Translations under genes and position numbers: made by a program
The notes under the pieces: model-generated
The model's input: only the letters and a program-made list of their open reading frames with translations
Database searches by the model: none
What the model was told of the DNA's origin: nothing
Shown: in pieces, positions 1 through 12,143 of the stretch
How the letters are laid out: every line of letters begins with the position of its first letter
Position numbering within the stretch: the first letter of the stretch is position 1
From: Lineus longissimus
Lineage: Eukaryota > Nemertea > Pilidiophora > Heteronemertea > Lineidae
Length of the DNA: 60,000 nt
NCBI RefSeq assembly: GCF_910592395.1
Contig: NC_088323.1
Location: 1,552,001 to 1,612,000, forward strand
Reading direction: 5' to 3'

Positions 1-802
1 AGGGCCAGTCTGTTGCTTTATTGGACACATGTGTCTACTTTATATTTATAGTCATGATGTGGTCGAGATTATATATACCATGTATGTATCGCCACACATA
101 CAGTATAGTCTATGTCACGAAATCCGAGAATTTATAGTTTAAGGTCAGGTGAAATGTTCTCTACGGTCAACAAGTTGTTATTCAAGAGCATTTCTCTTCA
201 TCTTTAGTTCCCCAGCCATCATCATGCCCAGTAGAGTTTATGAGAAAATGTCAGTCTTCAAGATTTGCACTAAAGCTTAGTTAGAAGCCCAGGGGAAATG
301 TTCAAGATTTCGTTAGAGTTCATCCTACACAACTACGAATTATAACAAATTTTGAAGAAATAATGCCTTCTTAACAACATCAAGACATATTGAAATAAAA
401 ATCCCCAATGTAAACTGAGAAGTTTAATTCGTAGCTCGGAGCTGGCTAGGCGAGATTTTCAATATAGACCTGTAATCATGGCAATGCTAAATGATTAGTG
501 ACTTACCACGTTCTTCCTCAGGTGAGAGTGATGCTATATCATGGTACTTGTATTAGACACAAACATGGTGCTGAATCTTTTTCTTTTGAATATTCAATGT
601 GCCAGTAGTCAAATGTACCAACAGCTCGACAGAATAAGAGACGATAAGGAAAACAACTACAATTTCCGACACTGCCGTCTTATTCTCACTGGCTTCCCAA
701 AGCCTTTCGCGTTTTCCTCTGAGGATATGCTCATATTGACATGGCGGATGAAGACACATAAACAAAATCATAATCTGGCAACACAGGAAACTAAGAAGCA
801 AA
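1..802. other. Gene-free stretch, left edge
   Basis: No coding region is supported. Short open frames (for example 541-1008 plus, 553-801 minus) overlap each other on opposite strands, resemble no family I recognise, and the plus one runs into the tandem repeat that starts at 803. On the minus strand a short open stretch near 505-545 ends in a good splice-donor-like sequence, but I cannot join it to anything. Confidence 0.5.
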
Positions 803-1230
803 GCAATTTCCGAGTGTTAGCGCCTCTCCAAAAGTGCAATCAGTTATTACCACCTGTCACCCCGCTAGGTATACGGCCGAAGACATGCTATATACTATGT
901 TCTCCTCCTGCAACCACTTCCCCCGGTGACCACAGACAAACAAAACATGGTGAGCGTTTAAAGGTCGCTTGCCAGAGGTTCGCCAAGAAAACATTGTGCC
1001 TATGTTAGCGAATTGCAATTTCCGGGTTCAGTATAACACTTGTAACCCCGCTAGATATGTTACAAGACATGCCATATTTCGCCTTCATTGAGACTGGCTA
1101 CATCAAGTAACGGCATAAAAACAAAACATTGCGAGCGTATAAAGAACCCGGGTTGAGATTTACCAAGAAAACATCAGCAACTTGCAATTTCCGAGTGCTC
1201 GTCTCCCACCAAAATCAGCAATGCATCAGA
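803..1230. repeat. Diverged tandem repeat, about 2.2 copies of ~170-212 bp
   Basis: Three starts of the same unit (a 'gcaatttcc' motif) occur at about 803, 1015 and 1184. The first two copies also share 'ccccgctag' (863, 1048), an 'acaaaacat' block followed by 'gagcgt' (about 940 and 1120) and 'ccaagaaaac' (about 982 and 1162). Copies differ by many substitutions and by a length change of about 40 bp, so the duplication is old. The third copy is cut off after about 45 bp. It explains the apparent open frame at 541-1008. Confidence 0.75.
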
Positions 1231-2261
1231 GAGTTTTACTTCTCATCACCGCAGGCAGAGTGGGTGTAAAGCCATGTTTTCTCCTCCACTGCGCTTGGCC
1301 AGCTCCAGTCCGTTGAAATTGAACAACGCGATCGATGAACTTTACGATGAAGCAGCACAGAAAAACTAATAGTCTTTCGTGAAAGGAGTGGGTGGACATC
1401 TTCTATGATGGATAGGACCATCATGCTTCCTTCACAAGAAAACATAGAAACGAACTTCCTTCTGTTGACAAGGATGAGGCTCAGATGACGGATTCGATTA
1501 AAGACATCACTGTTTACCAACACTGAACACAAAGCGCACTTTTTCAATTGCTTGAAGCTTATTGCCGATTGAACAGCAACAAAACTTGGTCCAATACACC
1601 CCAATGTATCTCCAACGCTGGCGAAAAATATCTCGTCAGCGTCTTAATGACTTTGACTTGCATCAGTCATATTTTTCGTGTCACTTCATCTGTTCCCCTT
1701 GATAAGCGAAATGGACGCTATTATGTACTGGATGCCGAGTCAGTGACTCCTACTTCCTTACCATACCTTTGCCGTAACACCTGGTACCTTAATTACCTTG
1801 CATAACATGCCAAGCTGCGGCTTTCCTGTATCAAAAGATGACAATCTGCCATTGCAGGACACGTCACAATTTCCTGCTCTTGATCTCGGAATACCCCGCT
1901 CAGGGCTTTTTTTACAAATGGTTGGATTTGATTCGATGCTACAGGCAGTATTTCACGCAAGCAATAGCCGTAATCTTTTTATTAAACGGTTCAATATTTT
2001 TTCGCATCTTTAAAAACATTCTTTTATCAGTAGCGTGATCACCAACACCGTGAAAAAGCAGTTTGTTTTAAACCCGTTTCATAATGGCCTATTTGGCACG
2101 GAGAGACACTTTTTGACGTTGCAGCAAAAAAAAATGTTTACTTCTTGCGTCTCCTATCTTCTTATATACATAGTGCAGCGATATGTCAAACACGAAATAT
2201 CGACTGGGTAAAAAAGCTGAAAATGGTTACATCCATGAATTCCAAAGATTAAAAGATTAAA
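1231..2261. other. Gene-free stretch
   Basis: A 122-codon minus-strand open frame (1236-1604) and short plus-strand frames are present. None shows a recognisable domain, signal peptide or splice context, and frames of this length are expected by chance. I see no repeat or RNA gene. Confidence 0.45.
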
Positions 2262-2345
2262 AGGAGCGTCGAGGCTAAGGTACTGGACTTGCAATTGTGA
2301 TGTCGATGGTTCGAACTCGTTCCGAGCCATCATCCTCTGTTAATG
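2262..2345 (+). repeat. tRNA-like SINE head (remnant)
   Basis: A tRNA-like polymerase III promoter is visible. An A-box-like segment (gaggctaaggtactgga, 2271-2287) is followed about 20 bp later by a B-box-like GGTTCGAACTC (2308-2318). The A-to-B spacing is shorter than in a functional tRNA and I cannot fold a complete cloverleaf, so I call it the 5' part of a tRNA-derived SINE rather than a tRNA gene. It lies downstream of a short A-rich run. Confidence 0.35.
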
Positions 2346-5300
2346 TGCTGTTCGTCGTGACTCATTTCCTTCGTGAAAAAGCGCACTCGAATCTCTGTAT
2401 AGAGCTTGCGAAAATCTGTATGAGGATTAGACATGCTAGATAGCCTGCGTGAACAATCATAATTATGTCAGTCAGGACGGGGCACAAACATGGACAGAGA
2501 TCTAGCTACATGCGAATCTGTCACATTTCCAATTATGCTCGGATTAGCTAGGAAGAACTTGATACATAATGAAATGTCAGAATAGGACATAGTTTAGTTG
2601 ATACGCAATTACACGGACGATGGGATTAGGTCCCTGAGTGTCAGGGGTGACTCTGAGGCTGTGATCATCGTCTTCCTGCTGGTCGGGCTCTGTTGCTCAA
2701 AACAGATTCAGTGCCACATGTTTGATTTAATGATAGATGCCTTTTATTTCATCAATCACAACGAGGTTAAAGACCATTTTTGGGTAGGGGAATGGCATTT
2801 TGTCCTTTTTTCAACTGTGGGTCAACTTCTATTGCTCAACATTGGAACCAGAAGGTCAACTTGTCCAGTGACTACGATTCTCGTAATAACGAAATTGGCT
2901 CTGAATAAGTGAGCAAACTTATCATCAGAACCAACATCTGAGCATGTCAAAGACATGAGATGCGCTACAATGGTATCATCATATTTCTGACAATGAGGAA
3001 AGGTCAGGAAAGTGCAAGAGATACTAAATATCAAGAACAGATTGATATATTCTTGTTGATTTCTTTTCTTGGTATGTATTCGACACGTCAACGGGCATAT
3101 TTACCGCAAGCCAACATATCACAGTAATCAGTGTATAGCACAATGCTATTGACAGAACTCTAATGAAGACACCACGATAGAACCCATGGATATGCCGTGC
3201 CTGGCGTCTGGACGCCCCATCATTACAAAGTTATTAGACCGGGAGTGACGATATTTATACGGTCAGTCCGGTACAAGAACTTAAGTAGGTTTGTTGGCAA
3301 GGTCATGGTGACCATTCGGTGCCATTAACTCAGAAAACATCATGGGAAACTTGTGATTGATATATTCACCGACATGTCTCCAACACCCACAAGGTTCATG
3401 ACAAGACGGATTGGTTTCGGCCGCTCAGCGACGACGAGGGGCAATGTGTTGCAACTGTGACCGTCATGTGCCCTCGGGGACAAAACAGATGGTCCGTGTC
3501 ATTGGTTCAGGGCTGGGGATGGCTCTTCCTCATTATGTTACCGAGGACCTGAGAGAAACACAGCAGACCAATCCTAGTCACCAAAGTGTAGAAATCAAGA
3601 GAAATGACAAACACTTCACGTTGACCATTTCATGAGATTGGAAACAATAACCAGGAATCTTTCAAACTTAAGTGGTGCAAACAATTTCAAACTTGAGTCT
3701 AGTCTAGCCAACCTTTAATCACCTCCTGGTTTAAATACTGAAATATCACAGGTCGCTCATCAATATTTTACCCGATGGAGAATTACCCATCCCCCAACCA
3801 AGCAGATTCCAATCTCACCCACTAAGTAGATGTCATTATTCTCAATACAAATTGATTGAGGATCTTCGCAACGAGCCAACCAATAAACGTCATCATTTTG
3901 AAAATGTCAACTGCCCAATCAATCATGAGTATCCTGTCAGGTGACTTCATGAATAGTTTCAAGATCCCCAGAATCCCCTTTGTGCAAATTGGAGATGGCC
4001 ATTAGGGGAATTTGACTTGGGGATTCGAATTTTGCTTTGAGTGGTTTAAGATCCTCGATAGGGTAACTTCAATTAGAGTTCTGAAATTACGGAGAGGCTT
4101 TCATGTCAACTCATGTCAATTTAACTTATGGGGTATCAGTCGAGCAACTCTAGGAATTCACGCCATGCCTTTGATCGTTGGAAAGGAGTCTGAGCTTAGC
4201 CATATATTGTTTCCCAAACCCTTTCGCCCAGTTCCCTGAAGAAGCCTACAACATACTTCATTAAGTCAAACCAGTAGAGAAGAATTCTACCCTCTGTAAA
4301 TCAGCCAAACCTTAATCTTCAAAGAAAGGTCATTTCATCAACTGATCCAGTGTAGATTGTAATGCACGACCCTGGTAGATGAAATAAGCGTAACCCGACG
4401 CACCAGACTCTCATGATTACCCAGTTTGATTTATATGATTAGCGACAGGCGTCGGTGACATTCAAATTAAAATCGTCCTGCAGGTGATGGAGTTAGTTTC
4501 ACACGTCCTGTTCAGACGCGTCAAGCAGTTCTTTATGTCATTTCAGGATGAATTTTCTAAAAAAAACCTCAGTTCGTTTTGCAAATTCACAGCATCACGC
4601 TCTCAAAATATGAAGGCTAACATTTAGGCACGTATCTTTGTTTAGTTTTTGGTATGTTTCTCACTTTGACTTTCAACAGGAACTCGTTTCGCTGAATATT
4701 TTAGTTGTATCATATCTGTTCATTAATTAGACTTAGGCTAACATTATCACATCTTTTTCTTTCATTATACACATTAGATTGATGGAAAAACCTCCAGGGT
4801 AAAAGCATTAAATGTGAATAGAATTTATTGCAAGTGAGCAGAAACGTGACAAATCTTGCTACCTGGGAATTCCATTAAATATTTTCATCAAGAACTCGAG
4901 CATCTTGGAGGAAATGGTGTGTTCTTCGCTTGACGCTATACACGCCGTCAGGGTCGAAAGAGAGGTGAGCCTTCGACATATATCTTCAGCGCAATACTAA
5001 CTTTTTTCCCAAGATGATATCTGTACAGCATTACGACGGTTCTCTCTCTGCTCTTTTTTAACCTGGCATCAAAGGTAAGGGATGGTGGAAAGGGAACCAG
5101 GCCATGTGGTTTAAGGGGCGGTGCAGCCATGTCACTGAATACTTCGTAAAATTCTAGACCAAATTATTTCTTTCTGAACTTGTGGTTACAGTGCGGGTCG
5201 AAATTATGTAAATGAAGAGGGACATTCAGTGACATCGGATTTGATCTAGTTGTGTAAAGATGACAGGGGGCCGAGTGACCTGCTCGAGCCTCTGATGCCA

Positions 5301-8300
5301 GAGCCTCCTACATTAGAGCTTAAAGTAGAGCCGGTTACTCTAAGAACAGAGACTTTGGGTGTCAGTGTACAGCTATCAGGAACGTGAGTGTCAGGATTCA
5401 CTCAGGACGAAGTTTTTTTATCTGGTCTTTTATTGTTGCACGCTAATGAAAATATTAAGCATTATCTGAGTCTTAGAATATATTAGAGCATGAAATTTTA
5501 ACCGCATCATTGTCGGTTTTCGACTCCTAAGCAAACCTATCCGAAATAGCTATGATTAAAATCCTCTCTAATTTCTGCCTGAAGATACATGAGCATCTCG
5601 CTATCTTAAAACATGTCTGCTGCACTCTCCTAATAAGTATGATCTCATGCTTAACGAGAGAGGCGAGATATTATTATATCTAATATACAGCTATGTATGC
5701 ATGGCGCTTCAGGTCATATTCTCTGATAATAAAAAAACGTCTTCTTTTTCTTAGTAATTGAGGAGAGTGGTTATGGAATTAAGATACGTGAGTGTATAAC
5801 CTACCCAATATTGTAGCAATGTTGGATCAAAAATCCATGTCGTTGCTTTTATATACATGTACAAAAGTATTTCTAATCATTACAGATATCATTATAGGCA
5901 TTTTCATTTTCATAGGCAAAACTCCCCTTACGATCTTCAAAGGGTTAAACCCACTCCAAACAAGGACCGGACCATTTCCCCACTTAGAGCTAATTGGTGT
6001 TTCCAGCCTCCTAATGTTGAAGAATCTCCAACATCCGGTTGGAGTGGCACTTGCCCCTCGACGGGCACGCTAAGTGCATTTTGAGCGGAGCTACATGGGA
6101 AAACTATTAGCATGCTGTGGCGAAGATGTCACCTCCCGGACAAAACATCACATTCGCCATTGCATTCAGTTTAGAAATGATAGATAGGGTTTTTTAGTTT
6201 TTTAGTGTGGTGATGTTGTAGTTGCTGTTTTAGTTGTTCTTGTCGGCGAAGATAAACAATCTCTTGATGGCCAAAAACACTTCTTTTTTTAGTTGTACAT
6301 TCTATCATTCGTTTCCAAATGTCTGATGAATTGGGTTCAGCGGTGCCATCCGTCCAATTTGATGTAATCTTTATACCTACGTGTGAGACAGGTGGTTTTC
6401 CCATTTTCCTATATAGTTCGCAATATCACTGCCACATTTGCCAACATTGACTAAGGCTTCCTTACCCGAAACAATACATATAAAAACCTTAGCATGGGAA
6501 GTTGCACAAGTGTAACAAATTAGTACAACCACGGGGAGTGTCTGAAAAGGGCAGAAGCCTTACTTGCTTCCAACCAGAATCAATAACACAACGAAGTTGC
6601 GAATGATAAAAAAATATATAGCGTTGACAGTTGAGCGTCAACGAGAATATCAATACCTCTTGAACAGTATTGGGCGATTGCAATGTAAATAAGAAGAAAC
6701 CTGAGACCCCAGGAGATCCAACCCGGGACCTAAAAGGTGACCGGCGGTGATGTTGTTGCGAATGATTCGCAGCTTCAAACATTCCCGTAGCAATGTGCTT
6801 TTTCCTCAACACAAATGATACAAAAGATCCATATTTGCCGAAGGCAAGTTTAATTTCTGAATACTTCAAAACACTTTCATTCATAATTCAGGACACCCCG
6901 TCACGGCGAATAAATCTTCAGACTTCTTACATGCATGATTGGAAATCTATCACAATCTGCCGTCTGATATTTGTGCGTGACTGTCATTTCAACGACCGGG
7001 TACATCTAAAAAGCACATCGGAAATTGTCTAATGGAACAAATTGTCCGGCTGATTGGGACTTCCAGAAGCTTTTATTCTGCACGTCATCGTCTGATCTAG
7101 ATCATCAACAGGAAGCCCTCATGAAATCAAGAGGATTGAAATAAAAAGAAACAGAGAATTGCTGAGTTGTGTCCCCGTCATATGTTCAAAAAGTGACTGC
7201 TTCCTGTAATTCACAAAAAGCTCTAGTTTGTTTTGTTATCTCGTGTTTTCAGATGAAATAAGCCACACCTTAAAAAATATTTAATTTCCGATGGAGTTTT
7301 TAATCACTACTTTCATGCGTCATGAATTAATAGATTATTCCCGAATAGCGTGACATTCATGAATTAAACATCTTTGTAATCTTCTAGTTCGTGGCGAAGT
7401 GATTCAGATACGAGTGTTCGTAATCATGGCAATAACCATCAGCATTCGAAATTTGTAAATCATAGATCATTATAAACTGACACATCTGAGCATGTAAAGC
7501 AAACGAAAAGTTTCGTGGATGAGCGAAGTAAAAACGAATCCACAGAACAAAAACATAAACATTGACATAGAGGCGAATGAGGGCAGCTTAGAAAAGTATG
7601 TTGGCGCGTGCATGTCATCCAATGACAGAAAGGGTGGACATGATAATTTTATCACAATTGTATTTCTGGCTCACAAGATGCCAGGTTTGTCGATTTCGAA
7701 ATCGAGCCGTGGATCAAATCAGTGGATAAGGTGATGACTTGCAAAATGTCCCTTGAGCCCCCAGCTGTGAATCGAATTGAAATATACTGTATTTGTAATC
7801 CACAGTAATCTTTTTTCCATTATCCTAATGTTATTTTACCATCATATAAGATGAGATTTTCTTGTTTTCTCTAGACCTGATCGCGTTGCCACACATAAGT
7901 GAAAATCGTGCGTTGGAGAAATACTGCGAACAAATGGGTTGGTTTTCTCAAGATAGATGATGGTTTCTTAACCCCAACGACCCAAAGAATTCTGATATTG
8001 AGACAACTTCACCAAAGGCACTTAATACTTAAGACGACCGAAAACGTCTCACTAAGAACCAATAGGTGTCGCTTGATAATCACAGATGGGGAGCGTCAAC
8101 AACATTTAACCTGTACCACTGAGAGGACTTAGAAGTAATTCATGTCTAATTGTTAATACTTTCAATTCGATTATACATTAACATTTGACTCTCCGAGTAT
8201 AAACATGATACTTCTGCAACGGATACACAGTATCGACATGATCCAGTTTTAATAGGTTCTTCCTCTTCTATTATTTTGCAGATAAATCACTCTTACGGGG

Positions 8301-8594
8301 AGGTATTGGATTACACTCGACAAGTTGTACTTAAGGTAGGTGATATCCACACATATATTCATAATAGTTAGTTATCTCCGTAGAATATCAACTATAACTT
8401 TCATCAAAACTTCGCATTGAAATCCATGGGGTCGATATCAGGATATTGTATGGGTAAATAAAGCAGCCGAAACCAACTGCTGAAGGCCTGTAGTTCAATA
8501 CAGTCCAACAGCTGTACCAATCTGCTGAAGAACATGCCGAATATGCTGTCTGAAACCTCCAACAAGTTTCTTTCTCCATTCGTTACGTATAAGG
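2346..8594. other. Long gene-free stretch
   Basis: About 6.2 kb without a supportable gene. All open frames are short and conflict with frames on the other strand (for example 2598-2912 plus against 2822-3091 minus, and 6489-6884 minus). A pyrimidine-rich T/A stretch and a B-box-like 'gggttggatctcc' on the minus strand near 6705-6725 may be another decayed SINE, but this is weak. I see no RNA gene or microsatellite of note. Confidence 0.45.
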
Positions 8595-8764
8595 CCGGTG
8601 TGCAAGGGATAGTAGTCCTAGGGCTGATAGTCCGTGTAACAACAGCCCGCATTGCTAAATGTTTTGGTTAGGGTTAGCGGTACAATAGATCATGCGGCTT
8701 AATTGGTCAAATACAATGCTACCGGACTATGACTCCAGGGGGACTATATCCGCTGTCACACCGG
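8595..8764. mobile_element. MITE-like element with terminal inverted repeats
   Basis: The left end, starting ccggtgtg, and the right end, finishing cacaccgg, form an imperfect inverted repeat of roughly 42-44 bp. Both arms contain matched blocks: 'agtcc...gatagtccg' on the left and 'cggactat...ggact' on the right. The element is about 170 bp with no coding capacity, as expected for a non-autonomous DNA transposon. A clear target-site duplication is not visible. The centre contains a short 'ggttagggttag' run. Confidence 0.5.
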
Positions 8765-8920
8765 TTCGAAATTGTCATCAGTAATAGAAGCATCTTTTGA
8801 AGCTATCTGAGATATATCTCATTCCTGATAATGCCAAAGCTTTCATGACATGACAGAACTTCCTGTAAAGTCTCTCGCGTTCATTAGCTGACTTTCTGGT
8901 TTTATAGTCTGAAACCTTAT

Positions 8921-9132
8921 TAATAGACACACAGTAAAGATCATTTGCATTAAATCTTGATAAGACAGGTAAGATAATGCGGAGAACAAGGAAGGCTTTT
9001 ATAGGGTGAACTATTCGCACTGACAATAGTCTTAATGGACACACGAAATGTTGCATTAAATTTACAAAAGGCACGAACTAATATGCGCAGAGGAAGATCT
9101 TCTAAGGTTAACTATTCTCCTCGACATTGTAC
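8921..9132. repeat. Diverged tandem repeat, two ~111-bp copies; third copy near 14.95 kb
   Basis: Copy 1 starts at about 8921 (taatagacacaca) and copy 2 at about 9032 (ttaatggacacac). Both continue through 'tgcattaaat', a purine-rich block, and a 'gtgaactatt' / 'gttaactatt' block. A third related copy lies between two GPCR genes at about 14951-15077, where the 'aggttaacta' and 'catctt' blocks are again recognisable. The third copy is closer to copy 2 than to copy 1. The element family is not recognised. Confidence 0.55.
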
Positions 9133-10575
9133 TTTGCTTCGACTTTTGTGCCATCCTTTATAGAGACACGATATATTTGATGCCTTCTTTATTTAGCCTT
9201 TTGTCTAGGCCAGAGAAGGCAGAGTCATCCTAACTGTCCATCCCAGTATATTTAGGTGTCGTATATACAAGATGGCTCAGTGATACAAAACAATCAGACG
9301 GATCGTACAAGGCGTATAGAGACATTAGATTTTGCAGACAGCAGAAGTTGTCATACTTGACGGATGTATGGGCGCATTTTTCGTAGCATTTCATTGCATT
9401 ACATAGCATCCTTGCTACAGTGTCTGCTATGTCTATCCTTTTGTATTGGCAAAAATACTTTCAGCCAGAAGGTAACTAGAGCCTCTTCCTCTTTTCATAT
9501 CTGATGTAGGGTCGTGGCGGCTCCGATGACATGAATCATGTCTATCGGTGTTTGAAGGATTTGTAACACATTTGGGCATCATTCGCCATCCTAAACAGCA
9601 GCACATGGAGGTATTTAGTGCAGAATTGAAGCGAAAGAAGAGCTCTGCTCCCCCTCGATTTTCCCCAGAGACCCTTCTGTTTCCACAGGACCAAAAATCC
9701 TATCCTATCCTTGAAATTCCAGTAAGATCATGCAGCAGAACACATACAGCATTCATGTACTGAAACAACTATCATGCTCAAGGTAAAAGACGTACATAGC
9801 CAGAGTGCTCGACTCTAAACTCAAATACACCAACTGCGGTTGTTCTCTGGGACACTCACCAGTATCTAGATCTAGTAGAAGCTCTATCCTTCAGATGCAT
9901 CAAGCCACTGTCAACATGTTCATCCTAAGGTAATGCATCAGCCTTTCATTCTAATGAACGCCGACGTGTCATTACCGCCGTATCTTTGTAGTACCCGCGC
10001 ACATTCTTTGACATCAGTAGTATCCAAGGATTGCATCGGCAAAAATGGTAAAAAGGTCGCCATTGAGTGAGCGAGATAGCGCATGTTGGTTATAGAAGGG
10101 AGGAGACGCTCAGTCAGTAAGACATCCGCCTTGGGAGGATTTGTCAAGGAGATGAGAGTATATGATAGACGTTGACTCGCGTAAGAAGATCAGAGATTAT
10201 GGCTGAGATATGATCACGAAGACACGGCAAGCATTACTAGGTAGGGAAGATAAAATAAGGGCATTGCAATCAAGTGTTACAAAGCAAACATTCGAATGCC
10301 AATGAACTCGTGGACTATGGCATGTGGTGCATGGTCTATCAGAGAAAATGCAGCCTTGGCTACATAAAGTTATTTGTATGGGTTTTATTATCAAGATGAA
10401 ATATCATTAGGTATGGAAGGCAGTGCCTCTGTCATCTCCCCTTTACCGCTAATTCTCATGGCTAATAAAGTGGTTGAGGATCGAGACAACATGACGCCCA
10501 AAGCTATCTTGTCGAGTTCTTGCCAGCTTAAATACATGTTCAGAAACAGACCTGACCATCAAATGGTACTAAGTA
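9133..10575. other. Gene-free stretch
   Basis: Only short open frames are present (for example 9548-9763 plus), none with recognisable features. A tRNA-like A-box resemblance near 10106-10130 has no convincing B box. Nothing further is supported. Confidence 0.45.
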
Positions 10576-10753
10576 CAGTAGAACCTCCCTTAGCGGACAC
10601 CTCTCTATTAAGGACAACCTCTCTATTAAGGACGCTAGTTTTGGTCCCAATTTGGTAGTTTCTATTCAATTTGACCTCTCTAATCAGGACACCCCTCTAT
10701 TATGGACAGCACTTGCCAGTCCCGAAGGTGTCCTTAATAGAGAGGTTCTACTG
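10576..10753. mobile_element. MITE with CAGTAGAACCTC terminal inverted repeats and TA target duplication
   Basis: The left end reads CAGTAGAACCTC and the right end GAGGTTCTACTG, its exact complement. The element is flanked on both sides by TA (10574-10575 and 10754-10755), the duplication expected for Tc1/mariner/pogo-type transposition. Inside the left end the phrase 'cctctctattaaggac' is tandemly repeated, and its complement closes the right end. At 178 bp it has no coding capacity. The terminal sequence resembles those of pogo/Tigger-like non-autonomous elements (family knowledge). Confidence 0.8.
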
Positions 10754-11129
10754 TAGTTTGGTAACCTCATGCGTCATGTACTCACGGCCACTAATTGACC
10801 ACGATTTTCAACGAAATGTTTTCATGAACATGTCTCGTAAGAATGACCGTTCTCACATCAATGGTGAATTGTAATGCAATCAAAATAATGGCGCCAACTT
10901 TACTGAGATCGGGTGGACACTCTTCGCATCCTTCCTTCCTCATGTCTTCTGTTCCACATGAATAATGAAAGCATCGACTCACACTGCACCGTATTCGTCT
11001 TCCAGAGCAATTCTACTTTCCATAAGAGTATGCGCCACATGATATGCATAATTAATAGCACATAGACCGTGGAACATGACAAAGGAAATATCTGGTGGGA
11101 AATGAAAGCTTGCCTTCTCTCGCAATCAC

Positions 11130-12143
11130 TCAATTGCTGGACTTATATTCAAACCCTGCTGGTCCTTTCCCACACATAATCACATTCGCAATCCTCTCCC
11201 GATAGAACTGCAGAGTGCATCCATAGATTATGAAATTACAACAATAGTTAAGCAACCCCACTATGCCGATAAGGTGTGCAATCCGCCTCAGCATGTCTTC
11301 CCATTTCACATTCTCCTTGTCTCCACCTCTGAATGCCAAGTAAGTCGTCATAATCGCATCAGGCAAGAGAAGAACAACATACAAAGTTGACACAGACATA
11401 AGTGATATCATCATTCGTTTATCCCTGATATTTTCTCTTGATGACCTCACTTCCTGAATTGCTTCTCTCGATTTTGTTACACCAATGACGATTAGAATAT
11501 TTCCGGAAAATATCAGCGCGCACGGAACATAGATGTACACACTGCTTTCTAATTGCCTGAGAATTACCCGCGTTGTACTTGGTAGATACGTTCTTGTACA
11601 CCGTTTTGGGTGCGTGCTATGGTCGACGTCGAACAAGACTAATCTATGTAAGCTAACAATACCTGATAATGCAACAATTAACATTATTAGGGTGTTTCTT
11701 TTATTTGAGGTGATGATTGCACGTTTCAAAGGATACCAAACAACTAAGGCTCTTTCAATCGAAAATGCGGCAATGATCCACGCAGAGATGCACTCAAACA
11801 TATGACCACAATACACCATGAATTTACAGATGACCCCGTGTTGGTAGACGTTCAAAACCAGGCCACCACGAGTCAGTACGATCAGTCCATCTCTGAACCA
11901 ATAGGTCAGATAGTTGAAGAATATCACCCCTGTATCAGAAACAGCTAAGATGCCTAGGTAGCGGATGGGTCCATCTTGTAGTCTCCCAAAGAATATCAGA
12001 AATGATATGACGTTTCCGATTGTGCCAAGGGAAATTATCACGATTAGGACATATCCTTTTACAAACAGTATGACTTCATCCAATATCGACACCTCAGGAA
12101 ACAGTGGAATTTGGAAATCTTGAGAACTGTTGACCAAAGACAT
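11130..12143 (-). CDS. Rhodopsin-class GPCR, tandem receptor 1
   Basis: Single-exon class A G-protein-coupled receptor of 337 aa, a plasma-membrane receptor that probably binds a peptide or other small ligand. Visible marks are Asn44 in TM1 (GN), Asp70 in TM2 (LAVSD), Cys106 at the head of TM3 paired with Cys182 in extracellular loop 2, Glu130-Arg131 (SIERA, the DRY position), a TM6 ending LLLLPDA without the usual CWxP tryptophan, and NFIIY (303-307) replacing NPxxY. The N-terminus carries an NSS glycosylation site. I start at 12143 because this Met aligns with the paralogs. The open frame continues 37 codons upstream, but there it crosses an acceptor-like sequence (ttatgccag). It is the last gene of a four-gene minus-strand cluster. 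Its style recalls lophotrochozoan FMRFamide or TRH-receptor-like orphans. The GPCR call is secure and the ligand unknown. Confidence 0.93.
   Translation of the reverse strand: MSLVNSSQDFQIPLFPEVSILDEVILFVKGYVLIVIISLGTIGNVISFLIFFGRLQDGPIRYLGILAVSDTGVIFFNYLTYWFRDGLIVLTRGGLVLNVYQHGVICKFMVYCGHMFECISAWIIAAFSIERALVVWYPLKRAIITSNKRNTLIMLIVALSGIVSLHRLVLFDVDHSTHPKRCTRTYLPSTTRVILRQLESSVYIYVPCALIFSGNILIVIGVTKSREAIQEVRSSRENIRDKRMMISLMSVSTLYVVLLLPDAIMTTYLAFRGGDKENVKWEDMLRRIAHLIGIVGLLNYCCNFIIYGCTLQFYRERIANVIMCGKGPAGFEYKSSN

Noticed and set aside
489-507. A 19-base phrase shared (one mismatch) with 56717-56735, each time next to a donor-like site
   Set aside because: A 19-mer match with one mismatch is expected about once by chance in 60 kb on both strands, and the flanks do not align.
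2262-2345. Functional tRNA gene
   Set aside because: A and B boxes are present, but the spacing is too short and no full cloverleaf is visible.
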